Positions 6,328-15,746 are shown, counted from the first letter of the stretch. The stretch: 31,833 bases of DNA from Crenotrichaceae bacterium (GCA_011322755.1 DRLZ01000383.1:1-31833); one strand, 5' to 3'. The notes: generated from the sequence alone by a model not told the origin. Numbers and translations: made by a program.

Positions 6328-8059
6328 TTGAAACCTCCTCGCCAGACTTATTGCCTGCGAGCCCCTTGAGCGCAGCAAATATCTTACCTCTATATGTGTA
6401 CACCAAATAAATTGCAACCCCCAACAACAACCCTACCAATAACTGTGCAAACCATCCAGATTGGCTTCCAAATTGTGCGTTACTCGCGTTACCTGCTGTT
6501 GGCGTGGGTATTTTAGGTACTTCAGGAGGCGCCTGCACGGCACCCCATGTTTTCTCATCACCCCAGACAGCAAATACTGGCACAGAACGTTTAAAAAATT
6601 CTTCCGTAAACATGACCGAAGGATCAACGCCTTGCGCTTTTGGCAAGCCCTCATCAGTCAACCAGGAGTCATAAGCAACAACACTGATGTTACCACCTGG
6701 ATTCATACCATCAGTTGTAATCCCGCGCTCTGCGTGGTCATGAAAAATCCATAGACCCTGACCATAGCTGTGCAAGCCATCATCAGTTGTATTCAACTCA
6801 AGATCGAGTCGCTGAGCTGGAGCAACATTATAGACATCACGCATAATGCGAGCATCGGGTTTTGCTTTCACACCGTCATAATGAGTGACTGTAGCTTTGT
6901 GCCCATGCGTATGAATCGCCATTAATTCAGATCCAGCGTTCATCATCCGCATCTTGATTTTTTGATTCGGCTTGACAACAATCATTGACTCACGAAGCGT
7001 ATACGGCATGGAAAGACCATTCAGCGTGTAATAATCTTCGCTTGCATCGGTCAAATCATATTGATGATTCATCTCCCACGCTATCAAGCGTGGATCATTG
7101 TATTTTTGGATAATATCACCCAGTTCTTTATCCATCTGATGATAGACAAGATCATATTCTGCGTCATATTCCGCAGCGACCGCTTTGGAAGGATGACGAA
7201 CCTGCCCCGCACCGACATTAAAAGTCTGTACTAAATTGTTTGGGCGATTCTCTTCAACAACCAGCATGCCAATCAAGCCCATCCCCACATGTGTATGGGT
7301 TTGCACATGACAATGATAAACAAAGGTTCCTGCCACACGCGGCTTTATTTCGTATGTTCGCGTTTCGCCCGGTAAAACATAAGGTTCACTCATTTGCGGA
7401 ACCCCGTCATTTCCCTCACCGCTACTATCCACAAAGGGATGATCAACGCCATGCAAATGAATCGTATGCGGAAAATAATGCGTGTTTTCCAGAACAATCC
7501 AGAGAACATCCCCCTGCTCAACCCGAATGGTCGGAGACGGCGCCCTCAATATTGGATTCGCCTCGATTGAAGCAAAACTCATGGTGGACATTCCACGTGA
7601 CTTCGGAGAAAAAACCCACATTCCTGGAGTAACGCCCGGCGCAATTGGGAAACGCGGCACAACACCAGCGAAATCAGGAGAGAAGCCATTTAATTCTGTT
7701 ACTTCGAGATGAATCTCAATTCTGTCCGGGTCACCATCACCATCCATGTCATCAGATTTTATTACAGCATCTGTGGTCAGCCTGGTATCCATCAATGTTG
7801 CCATTGAGATATTGTTTGTTCCTTTAACAACACTGGCGATAAAAGCAGGCTTATCAGGGGAACAGCGCTTGGATGCCTGTATTTTAACACCATCAATAGT
7901 CTGTGCACGACGCCAGTCAGGCACATCGGTATTACATACCGGTTCTTTTTTTCCAATTGGAACTTTCACCGAAGGCGGATTTTCAAACTTGGCCTGCACT
8001 ACACTGCAAACCATTAACCCACTGATTAACAGTGTCCTCATACATCCCTGAACACACAT
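6320..8059 (-). CDS. Membrane-anchored multicopper oxidase with type 1 copper in the first domain
   Basis: About 579 residues. It has a signal peptide, an N-terminal extension with an EF-hand-like loop (DMDGDGDPD, residues 104-112), two cupredoxin domains carrying the copper motifs, and a C-terminal anchor (about 535-556). Copper motifs: HTIHLHG (H198, H201, H203); HCHVQTHTHVGMG (H249, C250, H251, H255, M260); HTHGH (H383, H385, H387); and HDH (440-442). The type 1 Cys is present in the first domain and replaced by D441 in the second. This is the arrangement of type C two-domain oxidases, such as that of Nitrosomonas europaea. Trinuclear-site histidines are intact, so it should reduce oxygen or oxidise a small substrate such as Cu(I); the substrate is unknown. 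Start choice is uncertain: GTG 8065, ATG 8059 or ATG 8041, the last giving the neatest signal peptide. Confidence 0.9.
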   Translation of the reverse strand: MCVQGCMRTLLISGLMVCSVVQAKFENPPSVKVPIGKKEPVCNTDVPDWRRAQTIDGVKIQASKRCSPDKPAFIASVVKGTNNISMATLMDTRLTTDAVIKSDDMDGDGDPDRIEIHLEVTELNGFSPDFAGVVPRFPIAPGVTPGMWVFSPKSRGMSTMSFASIEANPILRAPSPTIRVEQGDVLWIVLENTHYFPHTIHLHGVDHPFVDSSGEGNDGVPQMSEPYVLPGETRTYEIKPRVAGTFVYHCHVQTHTHVGMGLIGMLVVEENRPNNLVQTFNVGAGQVRHPSKAVAAEYDAEYDLVYHQMDKELGDIIQKYNDPRLIAWEMNHQYDLTDASEDYYTLNGLSMPYTLRESMIVVKPNQKIKMRMMNAGSELMAIHTHGHKATVTHYDGVKAKPDARIMRDVYNVAPAQRLDLELNTTDDGLHSYGQGLWIFHDHAERGITTDGMNPGGNISVVAYDSWLTDEGLPKAQGVDPSVMFTEEFFKRSVPVFAVWGDEKTWGAVQAPPEVPKIPTPTAGNASNAQFGSQSGWFAQLLVGLLLGVAIYLVYTYRGKIFAALKGLAGNKSGEEVSND

Positions 8060-8096
8060 ACTCACACCCAGTTTTAATATCGATTATTGATTAACT

Positions 8097-8122
8097 CTAC
8101 CTGCCATGATCATGGCAGGTAG
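8097..8122. repeat. Perfect 26-bp palindrome between two copper-protein genes
   Basis: The arms are CTACCTGCCATGA (8097-8109) and its exact complement (8110-8122), with no spacer. It lies between the stop of the His-N-terminal protein gene (8161) and the start of the oxidase gene. There is no T-run on either side, so it is not a typical intrinsic terminator. It could be an mRNA processing or stability hairpin that sets unequal expression of the two genes, or a dimeric operator. Confidence 0.7.
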
Positions 8123-8160
8123 TCATAATTTACTTTGGTTACTGTGGCTTAGCCAGAAAA

Positions 8161-8745
8161 CTACGCTGCAGTATCCTTGCTGCCGCCCTTGATGATGCCA
8201 TCAACTTTCTCTCTTACTCCTGGAGCAAAAAAGTAAGCGCCTACAAGAATACCAAGTATCATCAACGCCATTTTCAACGAATCCGAGCCTGACGGACCCG
8301 AAGCCCCAACAGTAAACGGCAAATGGGCATCCGTCCTCTCTTCGCCATTGATCAGAGTAACATGAGCCAGATACTTGCCTGCAGGTTGATTAGTGAAATC
8401 CACTACTGCATTCACAGAACCCGTAGGATGCTTCGCAGCGTCCTGATGGTAAACGACCTTACCTTCAGGCTCTTTGGTAATTTCAAACTCTACGGTCATA
8501 TTTCGCAGTCTTCTGCCTTCATAATCGAACACCAGATTTGTTCTGCCCGCCTGAGGAATGGTATTACAGTATTCAGCATCACCCGTTAGCCCAGGAGTAT
8601 ATGCAGTAAAATGCACCCAGTTATCACCCACTGGAATTCGACATGAGTCAATCTCCACACTAACACCACCATGCGCCCAAACTGTCGAAACTGGCGTCAT
8701 CATCGCTAATAGCACCAATAGTGCAAATCGTTTAATTGTTTTCAT
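8161..8745 (-). CDS. Exported protein with predicted mature N-terminal histidine and C-terminal anchor
   Basis: 194 residues; the start ATG (8743-8745) has GGTGGAG 7 nt upstream, while the longer frame to 8784 lacks a good site. The signal peptide (1-24) ends TVWA, so the mature chain should begin HGGVSVEID, placing a histidine (H25) at the N-terminus. The domain also has C35 and C60, a probable disulfide, plus H45, H100, H106, H128 and H141. One hydrophobic segment (about 157-174) and a basic tail anchor it. Exposed N-terminal histidines bind copper in CopC, PmoB and lytic polysaccharide monooxygenases, so copper binding is a reasonable inference, not shown. I cannot assign it to a named family. 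It is the first gene of the minus-strand copper run. Confidence 0.8.
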   Translation of the reverse strand: MKTIKRFALLVLLAMMTPVSTVWAHGGVSVEIDSCRIPVGDNWVHFTAYTPGLTGDAEYCNTIPQAGRTNLVFDYEGRRLRNMTVEFEITKEPEGKVVYHQDAAKHPTGSVNAVVDFTNQPAGKYLAHVTLINGEERTDAHLPFTVGASGPSGSDSLKMALMILGILVGAYFFAPGVREKVDGIIKGGSKDTAA

Positions 8746-9150
8746 ATTTACTCCACCTATTTTTAGGTTTATCTTACAAACCAAGTTAGATTGTTAGCCT
8801 ATGTCCAATAATACAAACACAGCCCCAATCCTTCACACATTAAAACCAACACCCGAAAAATTAACGACACGGCACCCTATGTTCACTCCAACAACCGACT
8901 TCATCACGAGTCCTATATGCCAAGTGATAGCCATACCGACTCGTCACACACTACATAATGACCGCTCAATCATATCGAACAATTTTCAAGATGCAAGTTG
9001 ATTTTATAATACTCTGCCCGTCTCTTGATCCCAGTTTAAAGAAGACAATCAAGACACTAACCGGGACACCTTACCATAACCACTACAGCTTCGAAACCAT
9101 ATCAATCACACAACAAAGCCAAACACAATCAACACATTACCCAGATCATA
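8746..9150. other. 405-bp intergenic region, no gene seen
   Basis: This A/C-rich stretch lies between the start of the His-N-terminal protein gene and the end of the FkbM gene. Short frames on the plus strand here have no ribosome-binding site and low-complexity products, so I regard them as chance. It should contain the promoter of the copper-protein run, but I found no convincing -35/-10 pair; a weak TAAGAT lies about 30 bp upstream of the start. Confidence 0.5.
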
Positions 9151-9852
9151 TCAGTAACACCAAGCCAGTGTATTACCAAGACGTTTCTCCAACAAATAGC
9201 CTTGATCCTGCAACAAACCACGACACGCCAATCTCTCCTGACCATTCAAATGTTTGTGCTCATAGACGATAATTGAGGGTTGAATGCGCTCAAAATCAAT
9301 TTGTTTAATGACCTCATAATCAAACCCTTCAGTGTCAATAACCAACACATCAAGATCAGTCACAGCATTCCGCTCAAGCAAGGTGTTAAGCGATATACAC
9401 TCAACTTCCTGTTTGACGATATATTTCCCCAAACCAGGAATGACACGCTCATGCGAAAGCAATACATTTTTATAAAAAGACCCCAATCCCTGAGTCCATT
9501 CTGGCAAAAAGTCATGCCCTTCCTCTATACGATAAAAATCTCTGGTCTCTTCTTTTTCCGAGATGGCGATGTTTTCAAATATCAGGCTCGGGCTGTTGCG
9601 ATAATTCTCCTTTAACTGGTCATAATAGTGAGCTACAGGCTCGACCATAATTCCTGACCATGTCCCCGCCATCACGAAATCGTATACCGGATCAAACATT
9701 TTCCCATCGTTAGAACCAATCTCAATAAAAAAAACAGTGCCTCTTAACTGACTCAAGCGTTGAAAATGCTGATCCAGTCTGCGCCACTGTCCTGCTGACA
9801 CCAATCCATCAAAAACTTTTACCAGACGTGGGAGTATAGTCTCACATTTCAT
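9151..9852 (-). CDS. FkbM-family methyltransferase
   Basis: A 233-residue predicted SAM-dependent methyltransferase. The first SAM-binding motif is FIEIGSNDG (residues 42-50), followed by a strand with MVEPVAHYYDQL, an IENxAIS-like element (FENIAIS near 92-98) and the family's VIDTEGFDYEVIKQID (171-186). The closing strand, IIVYEHKHL, is also typical. FkbM proteins usually O-methylate sugars or polyketides; the substrate cannot be told here, and no glycosyltransferase or surface-polysaccharide genes are adjacent. It lacks an obvious ribosome-binding site and stands alone between intergenic regions, so its link to neighbours is weak. Confidence 0.85.
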   Translation of the reverse strand: MKCETILPRLVKVFDGLVSAGQWRRLDQHFQRLSQLRGTVFFIEIGSNDGKMFDPVYDFVMAGTWSGIMVEPVAHYYDQLKENYRNSPSLIFENIAISEKEETRDFYRIEEGHDFLPEWTQGLGSFYKNVLLSHERVIPGLGKYIVKQEVECISLNTLLERNAVTDLDVLVIDTEGFDYEVIKQIDFERIQPSIIVYEHKHLNGQERLACRGLLQDQGYLLEKRLGNTLAWCY

Positions 9853-9873
9853 TTGATTATCACTTGATATTTA

Positions 9874-10077
9874 TCAATCATTTTTGAGATTAATTATGCA
9901 ACAATGCTGCGACACTTGATACTGGAAAATGCTCACAGGACAGACCTGAAAATGAATCTGTTGTTCATCTGCTACTGCATCACAAGACCGATTTTTCAAT
10001 ACAACGACAGAGTAATAAGCAGCTCTATTGTGTCCATTCAACAATCGTGGTTTGTTCGCCTTCTTCACTGATAACAT
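9874..10077 (-). CDS. Doubtful small ORF, hypothetical
   Basis: A frame of 67 codons from ATG (10075-10077), extendable to a TTG at 10143, lies 21 bp upstream of the FkbM gene on the same strand. The product has a plausible beta-like stretch (YYSVVVLKNRSCDAV and IHFQVCPVSIFQYQ) and several cysteines, with no membrane segment or known motif. There is no good ribosome-binding site. Either a small real gene co-transcribed with the methyltransferase or a chance frame. Confidence 0.25.
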   Translation of the reverse strand: MLSVKKANKPRLLNGHNRAAYYSVVVLKNRSCDAVADEQQIHFQVCPVSIFQYQVSQHCCIINLKND

Positions 10078-10229
10078 CGACTTTGCATGCGTTATTACCT
10101 TAACATCGTTAAAACACTTGAACCAAATTCCCAATCTGGACAATCACCCCTTCACCCACATACAATAGACGGCTTTATTTTAGACTGACACAGAGTCAAC
10201 ACTTAATAATAACTTCAATATTATTCGCT

Positions 10230-11495
10230 ATGGATCAACACAAAATTGCCATCATTGGCACAGGTATCGCAGGAATGGCATGCGGTTATTTTCTACATAA
10301 GAATCATAATATTACAGTTTTTGAGCAGAACGACTACATCGGCGGGCATGCAAACACTGCGGTTGTAGAAACAGCAAATGAAACTGTTTACACTGACACA
10401 GCATTCGTAATTTTTAACGAAGAAAATTATCCTTTGTTCACACGTTTGCTGAAAGAACTGGATGTTGCCAGCATCCAGTGTCCTATGAGCTTCAGCTTTA
10501 AAATAATGCAAACTGGCTGGGAATATAATTCCAAGGGCTTGACATGGTTTCCAACCAATCTGAAAAACCTGCTGGATCCACGCTTCAGAAATTTACTCAA
10601 GCAAACCGGTCGTTTTTACAAAGAAGCGACTGAGATTTACCGCGAAAAAACCTACGCAGAATACAGCATTGCCCAATATCTTGATGAAAAAGGCTATAGC
10701 AAGGATTTTATTGATTATTTCCTAATCCCGGTGATTGCAGTAGTGTGGTCGATACCACCAAAGGATATGCTCGATTACCCTGCTCTGACCATGATCGAGT
10801 TCCTTGAAAATCATGGCGCTTTCCAGGGTATCTTCGGACAAAAACGCTGGCGCACAGTCGCCAAAGGTAGCCAGTCCTATAAACAAAAACTGATTTCCCC
10901 ATTCAAGGACAAAATTCAACTCAACAACAAAGTTGTCTCGGTTAAACGTCAAAACGGCAAAGCCTACATCACTGACAGCCTCGGTCAGACTCATGAGTTT
11001 GACCGTGTTATTATGGCCTGTCATGCCGACCAGGCACTTGCCTTGCTGGCAGACCCGTCAGCGGACGAACAGAAAACCCTGGGCGCTTTCCGCTATAACC
11101 CGTCACATGTCATCCTGCATTCCGACAGCGCCATTCTTCCACAAAAACGTTCAATGTGGGCGGGATGGAATTACCTGACCGAAGCAGATGGCCGTTCTTC
11201 TTTCTCTTATTATATGAATAAGCTACAGCGGGTCTCTCAAAAGCAGGATTATTTTATTACCCTGAATGATACAGGTCGCATCAACCCCGATAAAATCGTC
11301 AGAGAGTATGATTATGAACATCCTATCTTTGACCATGCAGCAGTTCAGGCACAAGCTGATGTCCCGGCATTGAATGAAAACGGAGTCAGTTACTTCTGCG
11401 GATCCTATACACGTTATGGTTTCCACGAAGATGCGTTCCGATCCGGCGTCGAAGTCTGTCGAAAAATTACTGGTGAACCGATCTGGGAATCCTGA
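10230..11495 (+). CDS. FAD-dependent amine-oxidase-like oxidoreductase (COG2907 type)
   Basis: A 421-residue flavoprotein. The N-terminal Rossmann motif (AIIGTGIAGMACGY, residues 7-20) is followed by the FAD-ribose acidic residue in VFEQNDYIGGHANT, the GGHxNT element typical of this family and its amine-oxidase and desaturase relatives. A C-terminal FAD-contact region, YFCGSYTRYGFHEDAF, includes GSY..YGFHEDA. These proteins often sit beside cyclopropane-fatty-acid synthase and a DUF1365 protein in lipid-modification clusters; neither is present here, so the substrate remains open. The next gene starts 43 bp downstream on the same strand. No clear ribosome-binding site precedes the ATG. Confidence 0.88.
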   Translation: MDQHKIAIIGTGIAGMACGYFLHKNHNITVFEQNDYIGGHANTAVVETANETVYTDTAFVIFNEENYPLFTRLLKELDVASIQCPMSFSFKIMQTGWEYNSKGLTWFPTNLKNLLDPRFRNLLKQTGRFYKEATEIYREKTYAEYSIAQYLDEKGYSKDFIDYFLIPVIAVVWSIPPKDMLDYPALTMIEFLENHGAFQGIFGQKRWRTVAKGSQSYKQKLISPFKDKIQLNNKVVSVKRQNGKAYITDSLGQTHEFDRVIMACHADQALALLADPSADEQKTLGAFRYNPSHVILHSDSAILPQKRSMWAGWNYLTEADGRSSFSYYMNKLQRVSQKQDYFITLNDTGRINPDKIVREYDYEHPIFDHAAVQAQADVPALNENGVSYFCGSYTRYGFHEDAFRSGVEVCRKITGEPIWES

Positions 11496-11538
11496 TACTC
11501 CGAGCGACTCTAACCATCTAAATCCTTAAGGTTTAACA

Positions 11539-12207
11539 ATGTGTTTCTCTGCATCCGCCAGCTTTACCGCAAGTGCCGTGCTCACTGTTGCCGGTGTAGT
11601 GACCCTGAAACAAGTTAAACGGCCACAACAATTTCCGCTGGGAATCATCCCCCTCATCTTTGCCATTCAGCAAGCTGTTGAAGGCTGGATCTGGCTGATG
11701 CAAGCTCAGCCCGCACCCACCTGGCTCGAATCATTACTGGCTCACATTTTCCCATTTATCGCCTATACATTCTGGACAATCTGGGTGGTTTTCGCTGTTC
11801 GCAAAATTGAAACCGACCCACTCCGTCGCAAGATATTATCCGTCTTGCAAGTTATTGGCATTGCAGTTGGATTATTTTTCCTCTATTTCATGATCAGTGG
11901 CCCACTCCACGTTGAAATTATCAATCACAGCATTCATTATGCATTTCATTTCCCATTCTATGCGCAGAGTCAGTGGCTCTACGGAATCGCCATCATCGGA
12001 GCAACACTTGTTTCCAGCCACAAACTGGTGAATATATTTGGTATTGGACTCATCGTTTCGTATAATATCGCCAGGTTTTATTTCACTCCGACTTATCCAT
12101 CGGTCTTCTGTTTTTTTTCAGCATTAATCAGTGTCATTATCTATTTACAACTCCGCTTCGCTCACCGCTTTCAATGGCGACATTGGTCAGCCCAGTATCC
12201 TGACTAA
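11539..12207 (+). CDS. DUF6629-like polytopic membrane protein
   Basis: 222 residues, mostly hydrophobic, about seven membrane spans. The N-terminus MCFSASASFTASAVLTVAGV is characteristic of a family of unknown function whose members start with MCFSA and continue with a conserved QQAVEGWIW element (seen near residues 48-56). The C-terminus is basic and cytoplasmic-looking. An AAGG lies about 10 nt before the ATG. It sits between the FAD oxidoreductase and mfd, 18 bp before mfd, so it is likely co-transcribed. Function is unknown. Confidence 0.8.
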   Translation: MCFSASASFTASAVLTVAGVVTLKQVKRPQQFPLGIIPLIFAIQQAVEGWIWLMQAQPAPTWLESLLAHIFPFIAYTFWTIWVVFAVRKIETDPLRRKILSVLQVIGIAVGLFFLYFMISGPLHVEIINHSIHYAFHFPFYAQSQWLYGIAIIGATLVSSHKLVNIFGIGLIVSYNIARFYFTPTYPSVFCFFSALISVIIYLQLRFAHRFQWRHWSAQYPD

Positions 12208-12225
12208 TAACCACAGCCGATTTTT

Positions 12226-15200
12226 ATGACGGGCGCATCCCCGTTTCACCCAATATTACCTGAGCAACCAGGCCAACAAATCGTCTGGTCAAGTCTTTCT
12301 GGCTGTGCCGATTCACTGGCACTGGCATCAGCGCTTACACAAAACCAGTCATATCTGGTCGTCATCACTGCCGATTCACAAACAGCGCTTCGTCTGCAAC
12401 ATGAAATCGAATTTTTTGTTGGAAAAAACATTCCTGTGGAATATTTTCCAGACTGGGAAACCTTGCCTTATGATGTGTTCTCACCGTTGCCGGAAATCGT
12501 TTCACAACGCCTGGAGATTTTAGCAGAACTTCCACAGCGCACAGAAGGCATCCTCATTCTCACTGTGTCGACTTTGATGCAACGTCTGACTCCGCGTTCT
12601 CACATACTGGGACAATCGTTGGCAATTCATCCTGGAAACATCCTCAACATTGACAATTTCAGAGAACAACTGGAACAAGCGGGTTATCAATGTGTTTCCC
12701 AAGTGATTCAACATGCGGACTTTGCCATACGCGGCTCAATCATTGATATTTTTCCAATCGGTGGCAGTGTTCCCTACCGAATTGAACTGTTTGATGATGA
12801 AGTTGATTCAATTCGTACATTTGACACTGATTCACAGCGATCAATTGAGAAAGTCGATCAAATTGAGGTGTTTCCCACCCACGAATTTCCATTTGACGAT
12901 GAATCAATCAAAACCTTTCGCAAAGCCTACCGTAACGCATTTCAGGAACAAGGGCACAACAGCCTGATTTATCAGGAAGTCAGCAAGGGCAATACACCTG
13001 GGGGACTGGAATACTATATTCCATTATTTGTCGAACATTGTGAAACTCTGTTCGATTACTTTCCGGACAACAGCACGCTGGTCATCAACAGCCATTTGTC
13101 AGATGCAACTTCAAGATTCTGGCAGGAAGTCAATACCCGCTATGAACAGCGCGGATTTGATCTCGATCGCCCACCATTACCACCTGATCGTCTGTTTCTA
13201 GATTCACAGCAAGTCAGCACTCAGATTGACGCATTCAAGCGCATCGAGATTCAAAACCCAGACACTGTATCCACCAACAATAAAACCGCAGGCAAATCAA
13301 AGCAGATCGAATACAATTGCCAGCCATTGCCGGAGTTATCATTTAACAACGAATCTGACCAGCCGGCACTTAACCTGACAACATTTCTTTGCGAAGCAAT
13401 TGAGAAAACACTCTTTGTTGCCGAAACAGCCGGCCACCGAGAAGCGCTACATGAGTTACTCGGACATCAGCACATTCACCCGGCAACGATTACATCCTGG
13501 CAGGAATTTATCGACGGCGATGACAAGCAAGCCATCACCATTGCGCCAATGGATCATGGTTTATGGTGTCTTGATCCTGCAATTGCAATCATCACAGAAA
13601 CACAGCTTAGCGGTCGCAAGGCAGCCCAGCGACGACGACGCAAAAAAAATACAGGTCAGGCTTTACACAATCTGATTCACAACCTCAATGAGCTGGAAAT
13701 CGGCTCACCCGTTGTGCATCAGGATCAAGGGATCGGTCGCTACCAGGGCTTGCAAAAGCTGACAGTCGGCGACATCGAGACAGAATTTCTAACCCTGGAA
13801 TATGCTAAAGGCGACAAACTGTATGTTCCGGTTTCGTCACTGCATCTGATCAGCCGCTATACAGGAACAGATCCTGATCTTGCACCATTACACAAACTCG
13901 GAGGCGAACAATGGGGCAAAGCGCGCGCCAAAGCCATTAAACGAGTTCGTGATGTTGCTGCAGAATTACTGGATATTCATGCGCGGCGTGCTGCACGCAA
14001 AGGTCAACGTTTCAATATCGATGAATCTGAATATCAGAAATTCAGCGCAGCCTTCCCTTTTGAGGAAACACCAGATCAGGAAACTGCTATCATCCAGGTT
14101 GTGGAAGATATGGCGGCTGAAAAACCGATGGATCGCATCATTTGCGGAGATGTCGGGTTTGGCAAAACCGAGGTTGCCATGCGCGCTGCTTTCATTGCCG
14201 CCAGCAATGCCAGGCAGGTAATTATTCTGGCGCCAACCACGCTGCTTGCTCATCAGCATGTCCAGAATTTTCAGGATCGCTTCGCCGACTGGCCAATCCA
14301 GATCGATGTGTTGTCACGGTTCGTCAGCAAAAAGCAGCAAACAGAAACAGTTGCAGGTCTGGCACAAGGAAAGATTGATATTGTTATCGGCACACATCGA
14401 CTCCTGCAAGCTGACATCCAGTTTAAAGATCTTGGACTGGTCATCATTGATGAAGAACACCGCTTTGGTGTGCGCCAAAAAGAATCACTGAAAAAATTAC
14501 GCGCCGAGGTTGATTTTCTCACACTGACAGCCACGCCGATTCCAAGAACGCTAAACATGGCAATGTCAGGGCTACGCGACATCTCCATCATTGCCAGCCC
14601 ACCGCCTAACCGGCACAGAATCCAGACATTTATCAACGAGTGGAACGATCAAATCATCCAGGAAGCCTGTCTGCGTGAAATTCGCCGTGGTGGACAAATC
14701 TATTTCGTGCACAACAACATCAAAACCATGGAACGCGCGGCCAATGACTTACAGAAACTGGTTCCTGAAGCAAACATTCGCATTGGGCACGGACAAATGT
14801 CTGAGCATGAGCTGGAACCCATTATGCTGGATTTTTATCATCAGCGATTCAATGTATTGTTATGTACAACCATTATCGAAAGCGGTATCGACGTACCCAG
14901 CGCAAACACCATGATTATCAACCGAGCAGACAAGTTTGGACTGGCTCAGCTCCATCAGTTACGCGGCCGGGTCGGACGCTCACATCATCGCGCCTATGCG
15001 TATCTGGTGATTCCACCCAAACAAATGATCAGCAAGGATGCTGTCAAACGCCTGGAAGCAATTGAAGCATCCGGCGAACTAGGCGCTGGCTTTATGCTAT
15101 CATCGCACGACATGGAAATTCGTGGAGCTGGCGAATTACTTGGCGACGAACAAAGCGGTCAGATACAGGAAATTGGCTTCAGCCTGTATTCGGAATTACT

Positions 15201-15705
15201 GGAACGTGCTGTCAGCGCCTTACGTTCTGGTAAAGAAATTAATCTGGAGTCGCCATTGGACTCGGGTCCCGAGGTCGATCTACATTGCTCCGCACTGATT
15301 CCAGACGATTACCTCGGCGATGTACAGACCAGGCTGGTTCTCTATAAAAGAATATCCAATGCAGAATCTGCTGACGAATTACGCGAATTACAGATTGAAA
15401 TGATTGATCGTTTTGGCTTACTGCCTGAAGCGACCAAAATTTTGTTTCGTATTGCAGAACTCAAGCTGCTAGCGGCCAGGCTTGGCATCCAGAAAATTGA
15501 TGCCTCAGCGCAAGGAGGGCGTCTGTTGCTTGGAACCGAGCCCAGAATTAACTTTGAGGCACTCATCCAGTTGATACAAACACAGCCAGACCAGTTTAAA
15601 CTGGATGGACAGGATAAACTGCGTTTTTATCAAGAATTTTCCAGTGAAGACGATAAAATACAATATATTGAAGATCTACTTGAACGATTAAGCCAGAAAA
15701 TGTAA
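12226..15705 (+). CDS. mfd: Transcription-repair coupling factor
   Basis: Mfd is the DNA translocase that removes RNA polymerase stalled at lesions and recruits UvrA. Length (1159) matches the family. In order: an N-terminal UvrB-homologous domain (about 1-330); the RNA-polymerase interaction domain around 490-560 (GSPVVHQDQGIGRYQGLQ); a RecG-like motor with Walker A GDVGFGKTE (about 640-648), DEEH (about 742) and TATPIPRTLNMAMSGLRD; helicase motif VI (QLRGRVGRSHHRAYAYL, about 910); and the C-terminal TRCF domain (from about 1010). All motor motifs are intact. The ATG at 12226 lacks a strong ribosome-binding site, and translation may be coupled to the preceding gene 18 bp away. csiV follows, as in other Gammaproteobacteria. 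Confidence 0.98.
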   Translation: MTGASPFHPILPEQPGQQIVWSSLSGCADSLALASALTQNQSYLVVITADSQTALRLQHEIEFFVGKNIPVEYFPDWETLPYDVFSPLPEIVSQRLEILAELPQRTEGILILTVSTLMQRLTPRSHILGQSLAIHPGNILNIDNFREQLEQAGYQCVSQVIQHADFAIRGSIIDIFPIGGSVPYRIELFDDEVDSIRTFDTDSQRSIEKVDQIEVFPTHEFPFDDESIKTFRKAYRNAFQEQGHNSLIYQEVSKGNTPGGLEYYIPLFVEHCETLFDYFPDNSTLVINSHLSDATSRFWQEVNTRYEQRGFDLDRPPLPPDRLFLDSQQVSTQIDAFKRIEIQNPDTVSTNNKTAGKSKQIEYNCQPLPELSFNNESDQPALNLTTFLCEAIEKTLFVAETAGHREALHELLGHQHIHPATITSWQEFIDGDDKQAITIAPMDHGLWCLDPAIAIITETQLSGRKAAQRRRRKKNTGQALHNLIHNLNELEIGSPVVHQDQGIGRYQGLQKLTVGDIETEFLTLEYAKGDKLYVPVSSLHLISRYTGTDPDLAPLHKLGGEQWGKARAKAIKRVRDVAAELLDIHARRAARKGQRFNIDESEYQKFSAAFPFEETPDQETAIIQVVEDMAAEKPMDRIICGDVGFGKTEVAMRAAFIAASNARQVIILAPTTLLAHQHVQNFQDRFADWPIQIDVLSRFVSKKQQTETVAGLAQGKIDIVIGTHRLLQADIQFKDLGLVIIDEEHRFGVRQKESLKKLRAEVDFLTLTATPIPRTLNMAMSGLRDISIIASPPPNRHRIQTFINEWNDQIIQEACLREIRRGGQIYFVHNNIKTMERAANDLQKLVPEANIRIGHGQMSEHELEPIMLDFYHQRFNVLLCTTIIESGIDVPSANTMIINRADKFGLAQLHQLRGRVGRSHHRAYAYLVIPPKQMISKDAVKRLEAIEASGELGAGFMLSSHDMEIRGAGELLGDEQSGQIQEIGFSLYSELLERAVSALRSGKEINLESPLDSGPEVDLHCSALIPDDYLGDVQTRLVLYKRISNAESADELRELQIEMIDRFGLLPEATKILFRIAELKLLAARLGIQKIDASAQGGRLLLGTEPRINFEALIQLIQTQPDQFKLDGQDKLRFYQEFSSEDDKIQYIEDLLERLSQKM

Positions 15706-15746
15706 TCCATTGTCAGTGAATAACCATTTAGCCAACAACCAGAATA

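Noticed and set aside
8801..9272. Two plus-strand frames in and after the 405-bp gap
   Set aside because: Low-complexity Thr/Pro/His-rich products, no ribosome-binding site, and the second overlaps the FkbM gene.
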